Origin: Gammaproteobacteria bacterium
GTDB taxonomy: Bacteria > Pseudomonadota > Gammaproteobacteria > Pseudomonadales > Pseudohongiellaceae
DNA: 39,321 bases
Reading direction: 5' to 3'
Assembly: GCA_009844085.1 (NCBI GenBank)
Contig: VYCF01000044.1
Span: 1-39,321, forward strand
Positions within the stretch are counted from its first letter, which is position 1; the number at the start of each line of letters is the position of its first letter. The notes below the pieces were generated by a model. That model did not search any database. It was not told where the DNA came from and saw only the letters and a program-made list of their open reading frames with translations. Shown here one piece after another: positions 1-8,701 of this stretch. A program made the position numbers and the translations under genes.

Positions 1-134
1 GGTTGTCGCAACCCATTGATTCTATTGGAATACGATTTTCAGCGGGAATCGCTGAGCCAACGTTGTCTTTGCAGTAAAATTCACGCAAAGTTGAGTTCCA
101 ACAAGGTCAAAAGTCTCGCATTGGAATAATCGAA
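1..134. other. Left flank without a recognisable gene
   Basis: No convincing coding sequence is visible here. A short inverted repeat, TCAGCG-5 nt-CGCTGA, lies at 39-55 and has no T-run after it. It could be the end of an upstream unit or part of the leader of the methyltransferase gene. No clear -35/-10 pair was seen. Confidence 0.4.
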
Positions 135-1157
135 ATGGATCAAGAACAAGCCGAATTAGCGGCAGACGAAAGAAAAATCGGTGTTGCGCTTGAGGAATTC
201 CGCGAAATGCAATCGGGGTATTCGGAGCGAACGCAACAGGACAAGGTAAATACCCAACCCAAGATAGTGCGCCGTTTCTACGAAGCCGTCACGCGCTTTT
301 ACGAATTCGGCTGGGGAACTTCTTTCCATTTCGCCCCACGCACTCGTGGCGAAAAGCTGGCAGCCGCCCAGCGCCGGCAGCAGGAAGAAATCGTCAGATT
401 GCTGAATCTCGAAGCCGGCATGGTCGCGGGCGATGTCGGCTGCGGCATCGGAGGTCCGATGATGAGTATCGCCCGGATGAGCGGCGCCTCGATTGTCGGA
501 ATCAACATCAGCGATCATCAGATTCGTCGAGGAAGCACTCTTGTCAAAAAGGCAGGCCTTGAAGACCGCTGCGAATTCCTGCATGCGAATTTCCTCGAAT
601 TGCCCTGCGCCGACGATCATTTCGACGCTGTGTATTCGATCGAGGCGATCTGCCACTCCCCTGACAGGCTCCAGGCGTTCCGGGAAGTTTTCCGCACGTT
701 GAAACCGGGCGGCAAGTTCGTGATTTTCGACTGGGTGCTGACCGATCTGTATGAGGACGCCGATGCCAGGCACCAGGACTGCCGCAAGCGATTCGAGTAC
801 GGAAATGCAACACCTAACCTGTTCACGGCGAAGGAACAGGTCGACTGCATCAGCCGGGCGGGATTCGAGATATTGTACGCCGCGGACCACGCGCTCACTT
901 CGGATCCGGAAACGCCCTGGTACATGTCACTGGAAGGCCGGGATTTCTCGCTCTCTTCTCTGGCGCGGATTCCCGCCGGAAGGTTTTTCACCGCCAGTCT
1001 CACGAAATTCCTCGAACTGCTCCGCATCGCGCCGCAGGGCACGAGTGAAACCGCGAAATTGCTGAACATGGCGGCGGACGCGCTGGTGGAAGCGGGACAA
1101 CTCGGCATCTTCACGCCCTGTTTCCTGGTCCACGCCCGCAAGCCGGAAAGCGTCTGA
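135..1157 (+). CDS. smt: Sterol 24-C-methyltransferase-like SAM-dependent methyltransferase
   Basis: Predicted to transfer a methyl group from S-adenosylmethionine to the C-24 side-chain position of a sterol, as Erg6/SMT enzymes do. The 340-residue protein has the usual SMT length and order of motifs: an aromatic N-terminal block YEFGWGTSFHFA, the SAM-binding motif DVGCGIGGP near residues 99-107, the SMT-typical segment YSIEAICHSPD, a post-motif region with LKPGGKFVIFDW, and a C-terminal block ending TPCFLVHARKP. The match to eukaryotic and bacterial SMTs is visible by eye across the whole length. The next gene, 10 bases on, encodes a protein with the catalytic half of a sterol-type oxygenase, which supports a sterol or steroid role. 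Substrate is inferred. An alternative is methylation of another triterpenoid. No other sterol-synthesis gene such as a cyclase is in the window. Confidence 0.8.
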   Translation: MDQEQAELAADERKIGVALEEFREMQSGYSERTQQDKVNTQPKIVRRFYEAVTRFYEFGWGTSFHFAPRTRGEKLAAAQRRQQEEIVRLLNLEAGMVAGDVGCGIGGPMMSIARMSGASIVGINISDHQIRRGSTLVKKAGLEDRCEFLHANFLELPCADDHFDAVYSIEAICHSPDRLQAFREVFRTLKPGGKFVIFDWVLTDLYEDADARHQDCRKRFEYGNATPNLFTAKEQVDCISRAGFEILYAADHALTSDPETPWYMSLEGRDFSLSSLARIPAGRFFTASLTKFLELLRIAPQGTSETAKLLNMAADALVEAGQLGIFTPCFLVHARKPESV

Positions 1158-1167
1158 GGCAGCCGGC

Positions 1168-2118
1168 ATGGCGCCGAAACTTTCCAACAGGCGCAATCGC
1201 GACCGACGTTCCGGCGCGGCAGAAGCGCGACGCCTGAAAACTTATCCGCATCCTTACCCGAGCGGCTGGTACCGGCTCGCCGATTCGGCCGCCATCGGCC
1301 GCGGCGAAGTTCGGGAACTGGAATGCTTCGGCAGGGAGTTCATCCTTCGGCGGGGCCAAACGTCATCGGAAATTGAAATCTCATCGGCGGCGGGCTCCCA
1401 TTCGGTGGACGAAGTTCACGGCCAGATCCTGATTTATTTCCGGGACACAGAGGCGAACCAGGATGTCGGCGCAGAACCGCCCTATCCCGCCGCGCGAATC
1501 GCCGAAGTGGATTCCGGAAAATTCGTCCATCGAGGAAGTTACGATGCCGGCCGCGTTCATATGCATATCGTCGAATTCGCCGAGAACGGCGCCGACTACG
1601 CGCATTTCCAGCCAGTTCACGGCCGGATGCGCATACCCTGGACGCAGATTCCGATTCCAGGCATCAGGATCAATCACAGTGCGAGCTGGAAACTCGACCC
1701 GGAACGAAAATGGGTTTCGTATTTCCTGAACGCCACGCAGTTGGAGATTTTCGGCAAACCGATCGAAGGCGCCGGCGGAAGCGCGCAGGTCATGTTCTAC
1801 GGCCCCGCCAGCATGAACTACTTCCGTTTCCGGATTCCCAAAATCGGTGAGATCGAAATGATCCAGTCCCATCTTCCGGTGCGACCGCTCGAGCAGCAGG
1901 TCGATTTTCGCTGGTTCGCCGATCGAAAGATCCCGCGCCTGCTCGTTTCCTATGTTGTCGGCAACTGGATTTCCCAATGGCGGCGCGATATCGGGATCTG
2001 GGAAAACAAGATTTACCGGGAAGATCCGGCGCTTGCCGCGAATGACGGGCCGGTGTACCGCATGCGGCGCTGGTACCGCCAATTCCTGCCGGAGCCGGAC
2101 GTCAGGATTCCGCCTTGA
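1168..2118 (+). CDS. Rieske oxygenase-like protein lacking the [2Fe-2S] domain (sterol 7-desaturase/KshA-like)
   Basis: The start (YPSGWYRLADS, then FGREFILRR) and end (DIGIWENKIYREDP, DGPVYRMRRWYRQF) match the cholesterol 7-desaturase (Neverland/DAF-36) and KshA type of Rieske oxygenase. The mononuclear-iron motif is kept as DYAHFQPVH (D-x2-H-x4-H). The cluster-binding part, normally C-x-H followed by C-x2-H, is absent: after FILRRG there are only about 20 residues, without cysteines, before the strand that normally closes the domain. The only cysteine in this half is in ELECFG. The reading frame is unbroken, so this looks like a clean internal loss and not a frameshift. The protein has 316 residues. 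Position directly after the SMT-like gene suggests a shared sterol-related operon. It may be an electron-transfer-independent enzyme, a binding protein, or a partner of another Rieske protein. Its last 17 bases overlap aroQ on the other strand. Confidence 0.75.
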   Translation: MAPKLSNRRNRDRRSGAAEARRLKTYPHPYPSGWYRLADSAAIGRGEVRELECFGREFILRRGQTSSEIEISSAAGSHSVDEVHGQILIYFRDTEANQDVGAEPPYPAARIAEVDSGKFVHRGSYDAGRVHMHIVEFAENGADYAHFQPVHGRMRIPWTQIPIPGIRINHSASWKLDPERKWVSYFLNATQLEIFGKPIEGAGGSAQVMFYGPASMNYFRFRIPKIGEIEMIQSHLPVRPLEQQVDFRWFADRKIPRLLVSYVVGNWISQWRRDIGIWENKIYREDPALAANDGPVYRMRRWYRQFLPEPDVRIPP

Positions 2119-2401
2119 TCTGTTCGTGATTGCGCACGACCTCTTCCATGATGCGGCGAAACAGTTCGCGCACCAGCGTAGGTTCGAGCTTGTGCGATTC
2201 GCTCAAGGCGCCCAGGGCTTCGAGCTTTTGTTCCTCGCGCAGGACATCCTGCGCGCTCAATTCATGACTGGCCTTGAGCAGGCCGACTTCATGGGTCACC
2301 TTGAAGCGCTCGTGCAGAAGTTCGATGATGCCTTGATCGATTTCATCGATCCGGCGCCGAATTTCGATCAATTCGTTCGGTATGGAATCTTTCCCGCTCA
2401 T
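2102..2401 (-). CDS. aroQ: Chorismate mutase, AroQ (type II) family
   Basis: Converts chorismate to prephenate, the branch to phenylalanine and tyrosine. The all-helical AroQ pattern is visible: the helix 1 motif LIEIRRRIDEIDQGIIELL with its arginine and EID core, a second helix with FKVTHEVGLLKA, then a conserved REEQKLEAL segment and a C-terminal helix with RELFRRIMEEVV. The start at 2401 gives 99 residues, the usual size of a free-standing AroQ domain. In-frame starts at 2434 and 2464 would add 11 or 21 residues that look unlike the family, and the latter would touch priA, which runs the other way. The gene converges on and overlaps the oxygenase-like gene by 17 bases. Confidence 0.8.
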   Translation of the reverse strand: MSGKDSIPNELIEIRRRIDEIDQGIIELLHERFKVTHEVGLLKASHELSAQDVLREEQKLEALGALSESHKLEPTLVRELFRRIMEEVVRNHEQIKAES

Positions 2402-2462
2402 TTTGTTGTCCGCGCGAGCTTTTGAACTTACCATTCCGCGACGCTGACGATTGGTTTCATGC

Positions 2463-4706
2463 ATGCCAGACCAAGAGGAATCGAACCACGGCGAATCCGT
2501 CCTCCGTGTAGCCGTGCCGCTCCCCTTGCGGCAGTCCTACGACTACCTGCCGCCCGCGGATGCAAATCTTACTGGATTCCGCCCCGGCTGTCGCATCCCG
2601 GGGTGTCGAATAAGAGTACCGTTCGGCCGCCGCAAACTGGTCGGCTTCGTGCTCGAGACAGCCGACCGGAGCCGGATCGGCCGCGATCAACTCAAACCGG
2701 CAACCGCCCTGATCGATTCCCGGCCCCTGTTCAATCCCGAATTGTTCGAACTGCTGCACTGGAGCGCGGACTACTATCATCATCCGATCGGCGAAGTGCT
2801 GGCCGCCGCAATGCCCGCGCTCCTGCGCCAAGGCAAGCCGCTTCACGAGGAAGTCACGTTCTGGTCGGCGACAGCCGGGCCGGAATCGTTATCCGGCAGG
2901 GCCCGCCGGCAGCGGCAATTGCTCGAATTCATCGCCGAAAGCGAACGCGTAACCCGTGCCGAACTGATCGACGCCGGTTTCAGCCCCACATTGCTGCGGC
3001 AATTGCTTGACAAGGGCCTGGTGCGCGAGCGAACGCAGCCCGCTCCGACCCCTTCGGCGTTTACTCCGTTGCAGCCCGGAAGTCGCGAACGGCCCGAACC
3101 GAACGAGGAGCAAATCGCCGCCATCGCGAAGTTCCGCGCCGCCGGAGGCGGGTTTCGCAGCGCGCTCGTCAATGGCGTAACGGGTTCGGGGAAAACCGAA
3201 GTCTACATGCGGCTAATGGAAGACGAACTCGCCGCGGGCCGTCAATGCCTGGTGCTCGTGCCCGAAATCGGCCTGACGCCGCAAACCATTGACCGCTTCC
3301 GGCAACGCTTCGCCCTGCCGCTGGCGGTCTTCCATTCCGGCTTGAACGACAGCGAGCGCCTGCAAGCCTGGCGCCAGGCGCATGACGGCAGCGCCGCGAT
3401 CCTGATCGGCACGCGCTCGGCGATATTCACGCCCATGGCGAGACCGGGCCTGATCGTGGTCGACGAGGAACACGACACTTCGTTCAAGCAGCAGGAAGGT
3501 TTCCGCTATTCGGCAAGGGATCTGGCCGTCATGCGCGCGCGCAAGGAAAACATCGGCGTGGTGCTCGGTTCCGCCACGCCAAGCCTCGAAAGTTTTCAAA
3601 ACGCCGAGGCGGGACGCTTCCTGCGGCTCGAATTGCCGCATCGCGCGGGCGGTTCGGCTCCGGCGCGCCTGCGGACCCTCGACATAGCGAATGAGCATAT
3701 TCCCGGCGGGCTGTCGGAACTCGCCCTGACGAAAATCGCGCAGCATCTCGAAGCCGGCAACCAGACGCTGGTGTTCATCAATCGGCGCGGTTTCGCCCCG
3801 ATTCTGCATTGCCCGCTTTGCGGCTGGATGGCGCAATGCGAAAACTGCAGCGCGTACATGACGGTCCATGCCCAGCCCCCCTGCCAGCGCTGCCATCATT
3901 GCGACTCGACGCAGCCGGTTCCGAATCTTTGCCCGGTCTGCCGACAGAACGAGTTGTCCACTTCCGGATTCGGCACCCAGCAACTCGAAGCCTTTCTGCA
4001 AAGGGAATTCCCGGCGACGCCGGTATTGCGCATCGACCGCGACTCCACCCGCGGCAAGGGCAAGTTCCGGAAACTGCTCGCGGAAGTCGACCAGGGCGAG
4101 CCGGCGATTCTCATCGGCACGCAGATGCTGGCCAAGGGACATCATTTCCCGGGCATCACGCTGGCGGTGATCGTGAATGCCGACGGCGGACTGTTTTCGC
4201 CTGATTTCCGCGGCCAGGAACAGATGGCGCAGGTGATCGTCCAGGTAGCCGGACGCGCAGGACGCGGCAGCGGCCGGCCGGGTGAAGTGCTGGTCCAGAC
4301 CCGGCATGGCGATCACCGGACGCTGGGAAAAATCATCAATTCGACCTGGTCCGAATTCGCCCGGCACATTCTCGACGAACGGCGCGCCGCCGGCATGCCG
4401 CCTTTTTCCCACCTGTGCCTGATTCGCGCCGAAGCCGCCGACCGGGATGCGGCGCTTTCGTTTCTGCGCCGGGCCCGGCGAGGCATCGAGGCCTTCGGCC
4501 ATGAAAAACAGGTCCATTTCACCGGACCCATGCCGGCGCCGATGGAGAAACGCCAATCCCGTTATCGCATGCATCTGCTGCTGCGCTGCGCCAACAGACC
4601 TGCCCTGCATACGGTACTCGGCGTTCTCGTGGCGCGGCTCGACGAGTTATCCGCTCCGGGGGATTTACGCTGGCATATCGATGTGGATCCCATCGATTTG
4701 CTGTGA
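2463..4706 (+). CDS. priA: Primosomal replication-restart helicase PriA
   Basis: A 3'-5' DNA helicase that recognises stalled forks and reloads the replisome. Visible in order: an N-terminal 3'-DNA-binding domain (VAVPLPLRQSYDYLPP, VPFGRRKLVGFVLE), Walker A GVTGSGKT at residues 238-245, DEEH at 334-337, the helicase motif GSATPSLES, a zinc-binding insertion with paired cysteines (CPLCGWMAQCENC and CQRCHHC, CPVC), then GTQMLAKGHHFP and QVAGRAGR. The length of 747 residues fits the family. A short duplicated-looking insertion, RIPGCRI, sits in the N-terminal domain. ATG at 2463 was preferred over the in-frame TTG at 2451 because the family starts close to this point. Confidence 0.95.
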   Translation: MPDQEESNHGESVLRVAVPLPLRQSYDYLPPADANLTGFRPGCRIPGCRIRVPFGRRKLVGFVLETADRSRIGRDQLKPATALIDSRPLFNPELFELLHWSADYYHHPIGEVLAAAMPALLRQGKPLHEEVTFWSATAGPESLSGRARRQRQLLEFIAESERVTRAELIDAGFSPTLLRQLLDKGLVRERTQPAPTPSAFTPLQPGSRERPEPNEEQIAAIAKFRAAGGGFRSALVNGVTGSGKTEVYMRLMEDELAAGRQCLVLVPEIGLTPQTIDRFRQRFALPLAVFHSGLNDSERLQAWRQAHDGSAAILIGTRSAIFTPMARPGLIVVDEEHDTSFKQQEGFRYSARDLAVMRARKENIGVVLGSATPSLESFQNAEAGRFLRLELPHRAGGSAPARLRTLDIANEHIPGGLSELALTKIAQHLEAGNQTLVFINRRGFAPILHCPLCGWMAQCENCSAYMTVHAQPPCQRCHHCDSTQPVPNLCPVCRQNELSTSGFGTQQLEAFLQREFPATPVLRIDRDSTRGKGKFRKLLAEVDQGEPAILIGTQMLAKGHHFPGITLAVIVNADGGLFSPDFRGQEQMAQVIVQVAGRAGRGSGRPGEVLVQTRHGDHRTLGKIINSTWSEFARHILDERRAAGMPPFSHLCLIRAEAADRDAALSFLRRARRGIEAFGHEKQVHFTGPMPAPMEKRQSRYRMHLLLRCANRPALHTVLGVLVARLDELSAPGDLRWHIDVDPIDLL

Positions 4707-4738
4707 AGATGCGGTCGGACGAATCATCGGCGCCATGC

Positions 4739-4771
4739 TTGGAGTTTCGCGTAAATTGCCGACACTATAAA
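4739..4771 (+). promoter_or_regulatory. Possible sigma-70 promoter for the SPOR-hslVU unit
   Basis: A TATAAA -10-like hexamer lies at 4766-4771 in the 117-base gap after priA. The only -35-like hexamer, TTGGAG at 4739-4744, is 21 bases away, longer than usual. The gap and the A/T-rich stretch make a promoter here plausible, but the match is weak. Confidence 0.25.
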
Positions 4772-4823
4772 ATGCGAATCATCGAAAACACCGCCGTAAT
4801 CCACAGCCAGGGCGGACGGGAAG

Positions 4824-5519
4824 ATGGCACGAACCAAATCACAAGCGTTTCCGACCGGAATTCTGTTGTTGGCGCTGGCGGCGTCCGCTGCGTTGCTGGG
4901 CTATCTCGTGCTTTCGCCGGCGGAACCGGATACGGCGGGAGACCTGCCCGGCAGCGCCGACAACGTCGGCGACACGCTCGAATTCGAGTTTTACGACCGA
5001 TTGCCGGAAAACGAAGTCCAGGTCAATTCCCCCGCCGATGAACCAGCCGAGCCAGGACCCACCGACATCGAGCAATTGGCGGAACTGCTGACCACCGATT
5101 CCCAGATCCAGCCCGAGAATGCCACGGAAGCTCTCGAACAGATCGCGGAAACCATCGTCAGCGGGCTGGAAACGCCGATGCCCGATCGGGTAGCGGCTCC
5201 AGAGCCAGTGCCGCCCGTCCCGGTTGCGCCGCAGTCGCAGGCCGAAACCATTCTGGCCGCGCCTGCGCCGGCAGAGGCGCAGAGTCAACCGGGCACGGTC
5301 TTGCAATCGGGCGCATTCAGTCAGCAGGAACTGGCGCTTTCGGAACTTCAGCGGCAGCGGAGTCTCGGTCTCGAAGTCGAAATGAGACAGCGGCCAGGGC
5401 AAGACGGCCCGATGTTCCTGTTGCAGTCAGGTCCCTACGACTCGCGGGACAGGCTCGAAGAAGCCGAAATGGTTTTCCGCCTGAACAATATCGACACCGC
5501 CCGGCTTTCGACGCCTTGA
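4824..5519 (+). CDS. SPOR-domain membrane protein (FtsN/DedD type)
   Basis: Predicted single-pass inner-membrane protein with a periplasmic peptidoglycan-binding SPOR domain, likely at the division septum. A basic N-terminus (MARTKSQ) is followed by one hydrophobic segment, GILLLALAASAALLGYLVL, at about residues 12-30. A long acidic and proline-rich linker follows, and then a C-terminal SPOR domain from about residue 155, with its two repeats QSGAFSQQELALSELQ and LQSGPYDSRDRLEEAE. Position ahead of hslV is common for FtsN-like genes in Gammaproteobacteria. At 231 residues it fits FtsN or DedD. True FtsN has short essential helices in the linker that cannot be confirmed here, so no symbol is given. 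Confidence 0.8.
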   Translation: MARTKSQAFPTGILLLALAASAALLGYLVLSPAEPDTAGDLPGSADNVGDTLEFEFYDRLPENEVQVNSPADEPAEPGPTDIEQLAELLTTDSQIQPENATEALEQIAETIVSGLETPMPDRVAAPEPVPPVPVAPQSQAETILAAPAPAEAQSQPGTVLQSGAFSQQELALSELQRQRSLGLEVEMRQRPGQDGPMFLLQSGPYDSRDRLEEAEMVFRLNNIDTARLSTP

Positions 5520-5609
5520 CGCGCGGCGTGGATATTGATTTTTCCGCCGCCACCCCAACCTTGGGTAGCTGAACCGGCATTGGCGACCGGACGGTCGCTG
5601 GAGAAAGTC

Positions 5610-6155
5610 TTGAATCAATATAGAGGCACAACAGTCGTTTCAGTGCGCCGGGCCGACAGCGTCGTTATCGGCAGCGACGGGCAGGTAAGCCTTGCCGACA
5701 CCGTGCTCAAGGGTAACGCGCGCAAGGTGCGCACCTTGTACAAGAACTCGGTGCTGGCGGGATTCGCCGGCGGCACCGCCGACGCTTTCACACTGTTCGA
5801 GCGTTTTGAAGCCCAACTCGAGCAACATCAAGGCAAGTTGCTGCGCGCTTCGGTAGAACTGGCGAAAATGTGGCGCACCGAGCGGGCGCTGCGCCGGCTT
5901 GAAGCGCTGCTGCTCGTCGCGGACCGCGAATCCTCGTTGCTGATTACGGGTAATGGCGATGTGATCGAACCGGAAGATTCGATCCTCGCGATCGGCTCCG
6001 GCGGCAACTACTCACTGGCGGCGGCAAGGGCGCTATATCGCAATACCGATCTCTCGGCCCGCGAAATCGTCGAGCGAAGTCTCGGCATCGCCGCGGATAT
6101 CTGCGTCTACACCAACGACAGCCTGTGCATCGAAGAACTGCAACTGTCCGACTAA
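5610..6155 (+). CDS. hslV: ATP-dependent protease subunit HslV
   Basis: The threonine-protease subunit of the HslUV (ClpQY) proteasome-like complex in the cytoplasm. Motifs include GTTVVSVRR with the catalytic threonine after glycine, [40 protein letters not shown] and the C-terminal [13 protein letters not shown]. The start is a TTG at 5610, with a good GGAG ribosome site six bases before it. The open frame upstream to 5535 shows no family similarity. With this start the mature enzyme needs removal of a six-residue leader (MNQYRG) to expose the threonine, as in many bacteria. Length 181 residues. Confidence 0.93.
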   Translation: MNQYRGTTVVSVRRADSVVIGSDGQVSLADTVLKGNARKVRTLYKNSVLAGFAGGTADAFTLFERFEAQLEQHQGKLLRASVELAKMWRTERALRRLEALLLVADRESSLLITGNGDVIEPEDSILAIGSGGNYSLAAARALYRNTDLSAREIVERSLGIAADICVYTNDSLCIEELQLSD

Positions 6156-6188
6156 TCGACCAACCTGTCCGGCAGGAGCCGCAATTCC

Positions 6189-7517
6189 ATGTCCATGATG
6201 ACCCCCAGAGAGATCACGTCCGAACTGGACAAGCACATCGTCGGCCAGAACGACGCCAAGCGCGCGGTCGCCATCGCCTTGCGCAATCGCTGGCGCCGGC
6301 TGCGCCTCGACGAGGAAATGCGCGGCGAAATTACGCCGAAGAACATATTGATGATCGGCCCGACCGGCGTCGGCAAGACCGAGATCGCCCGGCGTCTCGC
6401 CAGGCTCGCCCGGGCGCCTTTCATCAAGGTCGAGGCGACCAAGTTCACCGAAGTCGGCTATGTCGGGCGTGACGTCGAGTCGATCATCCGCGATCTGGTC
6501 GACGAGGCGATCAAGATGTTGCGGGAGGCCGAGATTCAAAAAGTCCAGAACCTGGCGATGGACCGGGCCGAAGAACGCATTCTCGACGTGCTGTTGCCGC
6601 GCGCCAGGGAGCAGGAAGGCGAAACGCGCGATTCCAGCGCACGACAGATGTACCGCAAGAAATTGCGCGAAGGCGAACTCGACGACCGGGAAATCGAGTT
6701 GCAGCTCGCGGAACAGCCCGCGGGCATAGAAATCATGGCGCCGCCGGGACTCGAAGACATGACGAGCCAGTTGAAGACCATGTTTTCCAACATGAACAGC
6801 GGCCGCAAGAAGTTGCGGCGGATGCCGGTCAGCGCCGCCTTGAGAGCGGTAACCGAGGAAGAACAGGCGAAACTGATCGATGAAGAGGACATCCGCGGCC
6901 GGGCGGTGGATGTCACCGAACAGATGGGCATTGTTTTTCTCGATGAAATCGACAAGGTGACGAGCCAGCACGAACTTACCGGCGCCAGCGTTTCCCGCGA
7001 AGGCGTGCAACGCGACCTGCTGCCGCTGATCGAAGGCTCCACGGTGAAGACCAAGTACGGCATGGTGCGAACCGACCACATTCTTTTCATCGCCTCTGGC
7101 GCGTTCCATTTTTCCAAGCCTTCCGACCTGATTCCCGAGTTGCAGGGCCGACTGCCGATCCGGGTGGAACTCGGCGCGCTTTCGGTGGAGGATTTCGAGC
7201 GCATCCTGGTCGAGCCGGACGCATCGCTGACCGAGCAATACCAGGCTCTGCTCGGCACCGACGGCCTGCTGCTCAAATTCGCCGAAGACGGCATCCGCAC
7301 GATCGCCGAGATCGCCTGGCGGGTGAACGAGCGTACCGAAAACATCGGCGCGCGGCGGTTGCACACCGTCATGGAGCGGCTGCTGGAGGAAGTTTCCTTC
7401 GGCGCCCCGGACATTGCGATCGGCGCCGATGGCGAACTCGTCATCGACAGCGCTTATGTCGAGAAGCAACTGGCGGACCTGGCCCAGGACGAAGACCTCG
7501 CCCGCTACATCCTGTAA
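6189..7517 (+). CDS. hslU: HslU ATPase subunit of the HslUV protease
   Basis: An AAA+ unfoldase that feeds substrates to HslV. Seen: N-terminal [16 protein letters not shown], Walker A GPTGVGKT at residues 57-64, [12 protein letters not shown], a charged intermediate domain (about 110-230) for substrate gating, Walker B FLDEIDK with D252 and E253, and the C-terminal end DEDLARYIL, the tail that docks into HslV. Length 442 matches the family. It lies 33 bases after hslV with an AGGAG site before the start. An alternative ATG lies six bases downstream. Confidence 0.96.
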   Translation: MSMMTPREITSELDKHIVGQNDAKRAVAIALRNRWRRLRLDEEMRGEITPKNILMIGPTGVGKTEIARRLARLARAPFIKVEATKFTEVGYVGRDVESIIRDLVDEAIKMLREAEIQKVQNLAMDRAEERILDVLLPRAREQEGETRDSSARQMYRKKLREGELDDREIELQLAEQPAGIEIMAPPGLEDMTSQLKTMFSNMNSGRKKLRRMPVSAALRAVTEEEQAKLIDEEDIRGRAVDVTEQMGIVFLDEIDKVTSQHELTGASVSREGVQRDLLPLIEGSTVKTKYGMVRTDHILFIASGAFHFSKPSDLIPELQGRLPIRVELGALSVEDFERILVEPDASLTEQYQALLGTDGLLLKFAEDGIRTIAEIAWRVNERTENIGARRLHTVMERLLEEVSFGAPDIAIGADGELVIDSAYVEKQLADLAQDEDLARYIL

Positions 7518-7530
7518 TGGACGCTCCGTG

Positions 7531-7932
7531 ATGTCCGGGCCGGTTCCCACAGGAATCAAGTTGCATTCCGGCTCCTCCGTGCTGGAACTCGAATATGCCG
7601 GCGGCGAGACCTGCCGGCTCGAGGCGGAATTCCTGCGCGTGCATTCGCCTTCGGCCGAAGTGCGTGGCCATGGCCGCGGCCAGGAAGTGCTGCAGACCGG
7701 CAAGCGCAAGGTGCGCCTGACCGGAGTCGAACCCGTCGGCAACTACGCCGTCAAGCTGACTTTCGACGACGGCCACGACAGCGGCATTTATAGCTGGGAG
7801 TACCTGCATGAGTTATGCTCGCGCAAGGACGAACTCTGGCGCGAATATCTCGATCGCCTGCGCGAGGCCCGCGCCAGCCGCGATCCGAAAGATTCCGGCG
7901 TACAGGTGCTGAAATTCAGGCCGCCCGAATGA
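7531..7932 (+). CDS. DUF971 protein (gamma-butyrobetaine hydroxylase-like N-terminal domain)
   Basis: A 133-residue protein of the DUF971 family, which resembles the N-terminal domain of gamma-butyrobetaine hydroxylase. Typical features are the early PTGIKLH segment, SSVLELEYAGG, EFLRVHSPSAEVRGHG, the block VRLTGVEPVGNYAVKLTFDDGHDSGIYSW and YLHELC. The catalytic oxygenase domain is absent, as usual for free-standing members. The role is unknown, with links to metal or Fe-S handling proposed for relatives. It sits between hslU and ubiE, a common order in this class, and its stop overlaps the ubiE start (ATGA). A GTG one codon upstream is an alternative start. Confidence 0.85.
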   Translation: MSGPVPTGIKLHSGSSVLELEYAGGETCRLEAEFLRVHSPSAEVRGHGRGQEVLQTGKRKVRLTGVEPVGNYAVKLTFDDGHDSGIYSWEYLHELCSRKDELWREYLDRLREARASRDPKDSGVQVLKFRPPE

Positions 7933-8693
7933 GCGAACACGGCAAGACCGCAAACTTCGGCTATCGGAAAGTGCCGTACACCGAACGGCAGACACGGGTG
8001 AACGAAGTATTCCGATCGGTCGCCCGCCGTTACGACTTGATGAACGACCTCATGTCGCTGGGCAGCCATCGCCTGATCAAGCGTTTTACACTGGAACTGA
8101 GCGCCGTCCGCGCCGGTCACGCGGTGCTCGATCTCGCCGGCGGCACCGGCGACATGGCCATGCGATTCTCGCCCCTCGCCGGGGCCGACGGCCGGGTCGT
8201 ACTCGCCGATATCAACGAGGATATGTTGCGCATCGCCAGAGACCGCATCATCGACCGCGGCCTGGCCGGCAACATCGATGTCGTCCGGCTGAACGGCGAG
8301 GAACTGCCTTTCGCCGACGACAGTTTCGATTGCGTCTGCATCGCCTACGGCTTGCGCAACATCACCGACCAGCCCAGGGCGCTGGCTTCCATGCAGCGGG
8401 TGCTCAAGCCTGGCGGGCGGGCGCTCATCCTGGAATTTTCAAGGGTCGGCAATCCGCTGCTCAGCCGCGCCTACGATGCCTGGTCGGCGCTCTGGCCCGC
8501 GGCCGGCAGGCTCGTCACCGGCGACGCCGACAGTTATCGTTACCTGGTCGAGTCGATTCGCGTGCATCCCGACCAGGAAACCCTGCTCGGCATGCTCGAG
8601 ACCGCGGGATTCGAGCAATGCCGTTATCACAATGTGATGGACGGCGTCTGCGCCGTGCATGTCGGCCTGAAGCCCGCGGGCGCGGCGACCTGA
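7929..8693 (+). CDS. ubiE: Ubiquinone/menaquinone C-methyltransferase UbiE
   Basis: The SAM-dependent C-methylation step of ubiquinone (and menaquinone) synthesis. The N-terminal signature YRKVPYTERQTRVNEVF and RYDLMNDLMSLGSHR is followed by the SAM motif LDLAGGTGDMAM, then YGLRNITD and LKPGGRALILEFSR, all typical of UbiE/COQ5. The start overlaps the stop of the DUF971 gene by four bases, so translation is probably coupled. Length 254 residues. Followed by ubiJ as in most Gammaproteobacteria, but ubiB is displaced 11 kb away. Confidence 0.96.
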   Translation: MSEHGKTANFGYRKVPYTERQTRVNEVFRSVARRYDLMNDLMSLGSHRLIKRFTLELSAVRAGHAVLDLAGGTGDMAMRFSPLAGADGRVVLADINEDMLRIARDRIIDRGLAGNIDVVRLNGEELPFADDSFDCVCIAYGLRNITDQPRALASMQRVLKPGGRALILEFSRVGNPLLSRAYDAWSALWPAAGRLVTGDADSYRYLVESIRVHPDQETLLGMLETAGFEQCRYHNVMDGVCAVHVGLKPAGAAT

Positions 8694-8701
8694 TTCGCCC
8701 C

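Noticed and set aside
1..12. Start of the window (GGTTGTCGCAAC) as a CRISPR repeat or anti-repeat fragment
   Set aside because: Only GTTGTC matches the repeat start; the rest differs and the cas locus is 33 kb away.
6033..7742. A 569-codon minus-strand open frame opposite hslU
   Set aside because: It is antisense to the clearly recognisable hslU and hslV genes and has no domain; a product of the high G+C codon bias.
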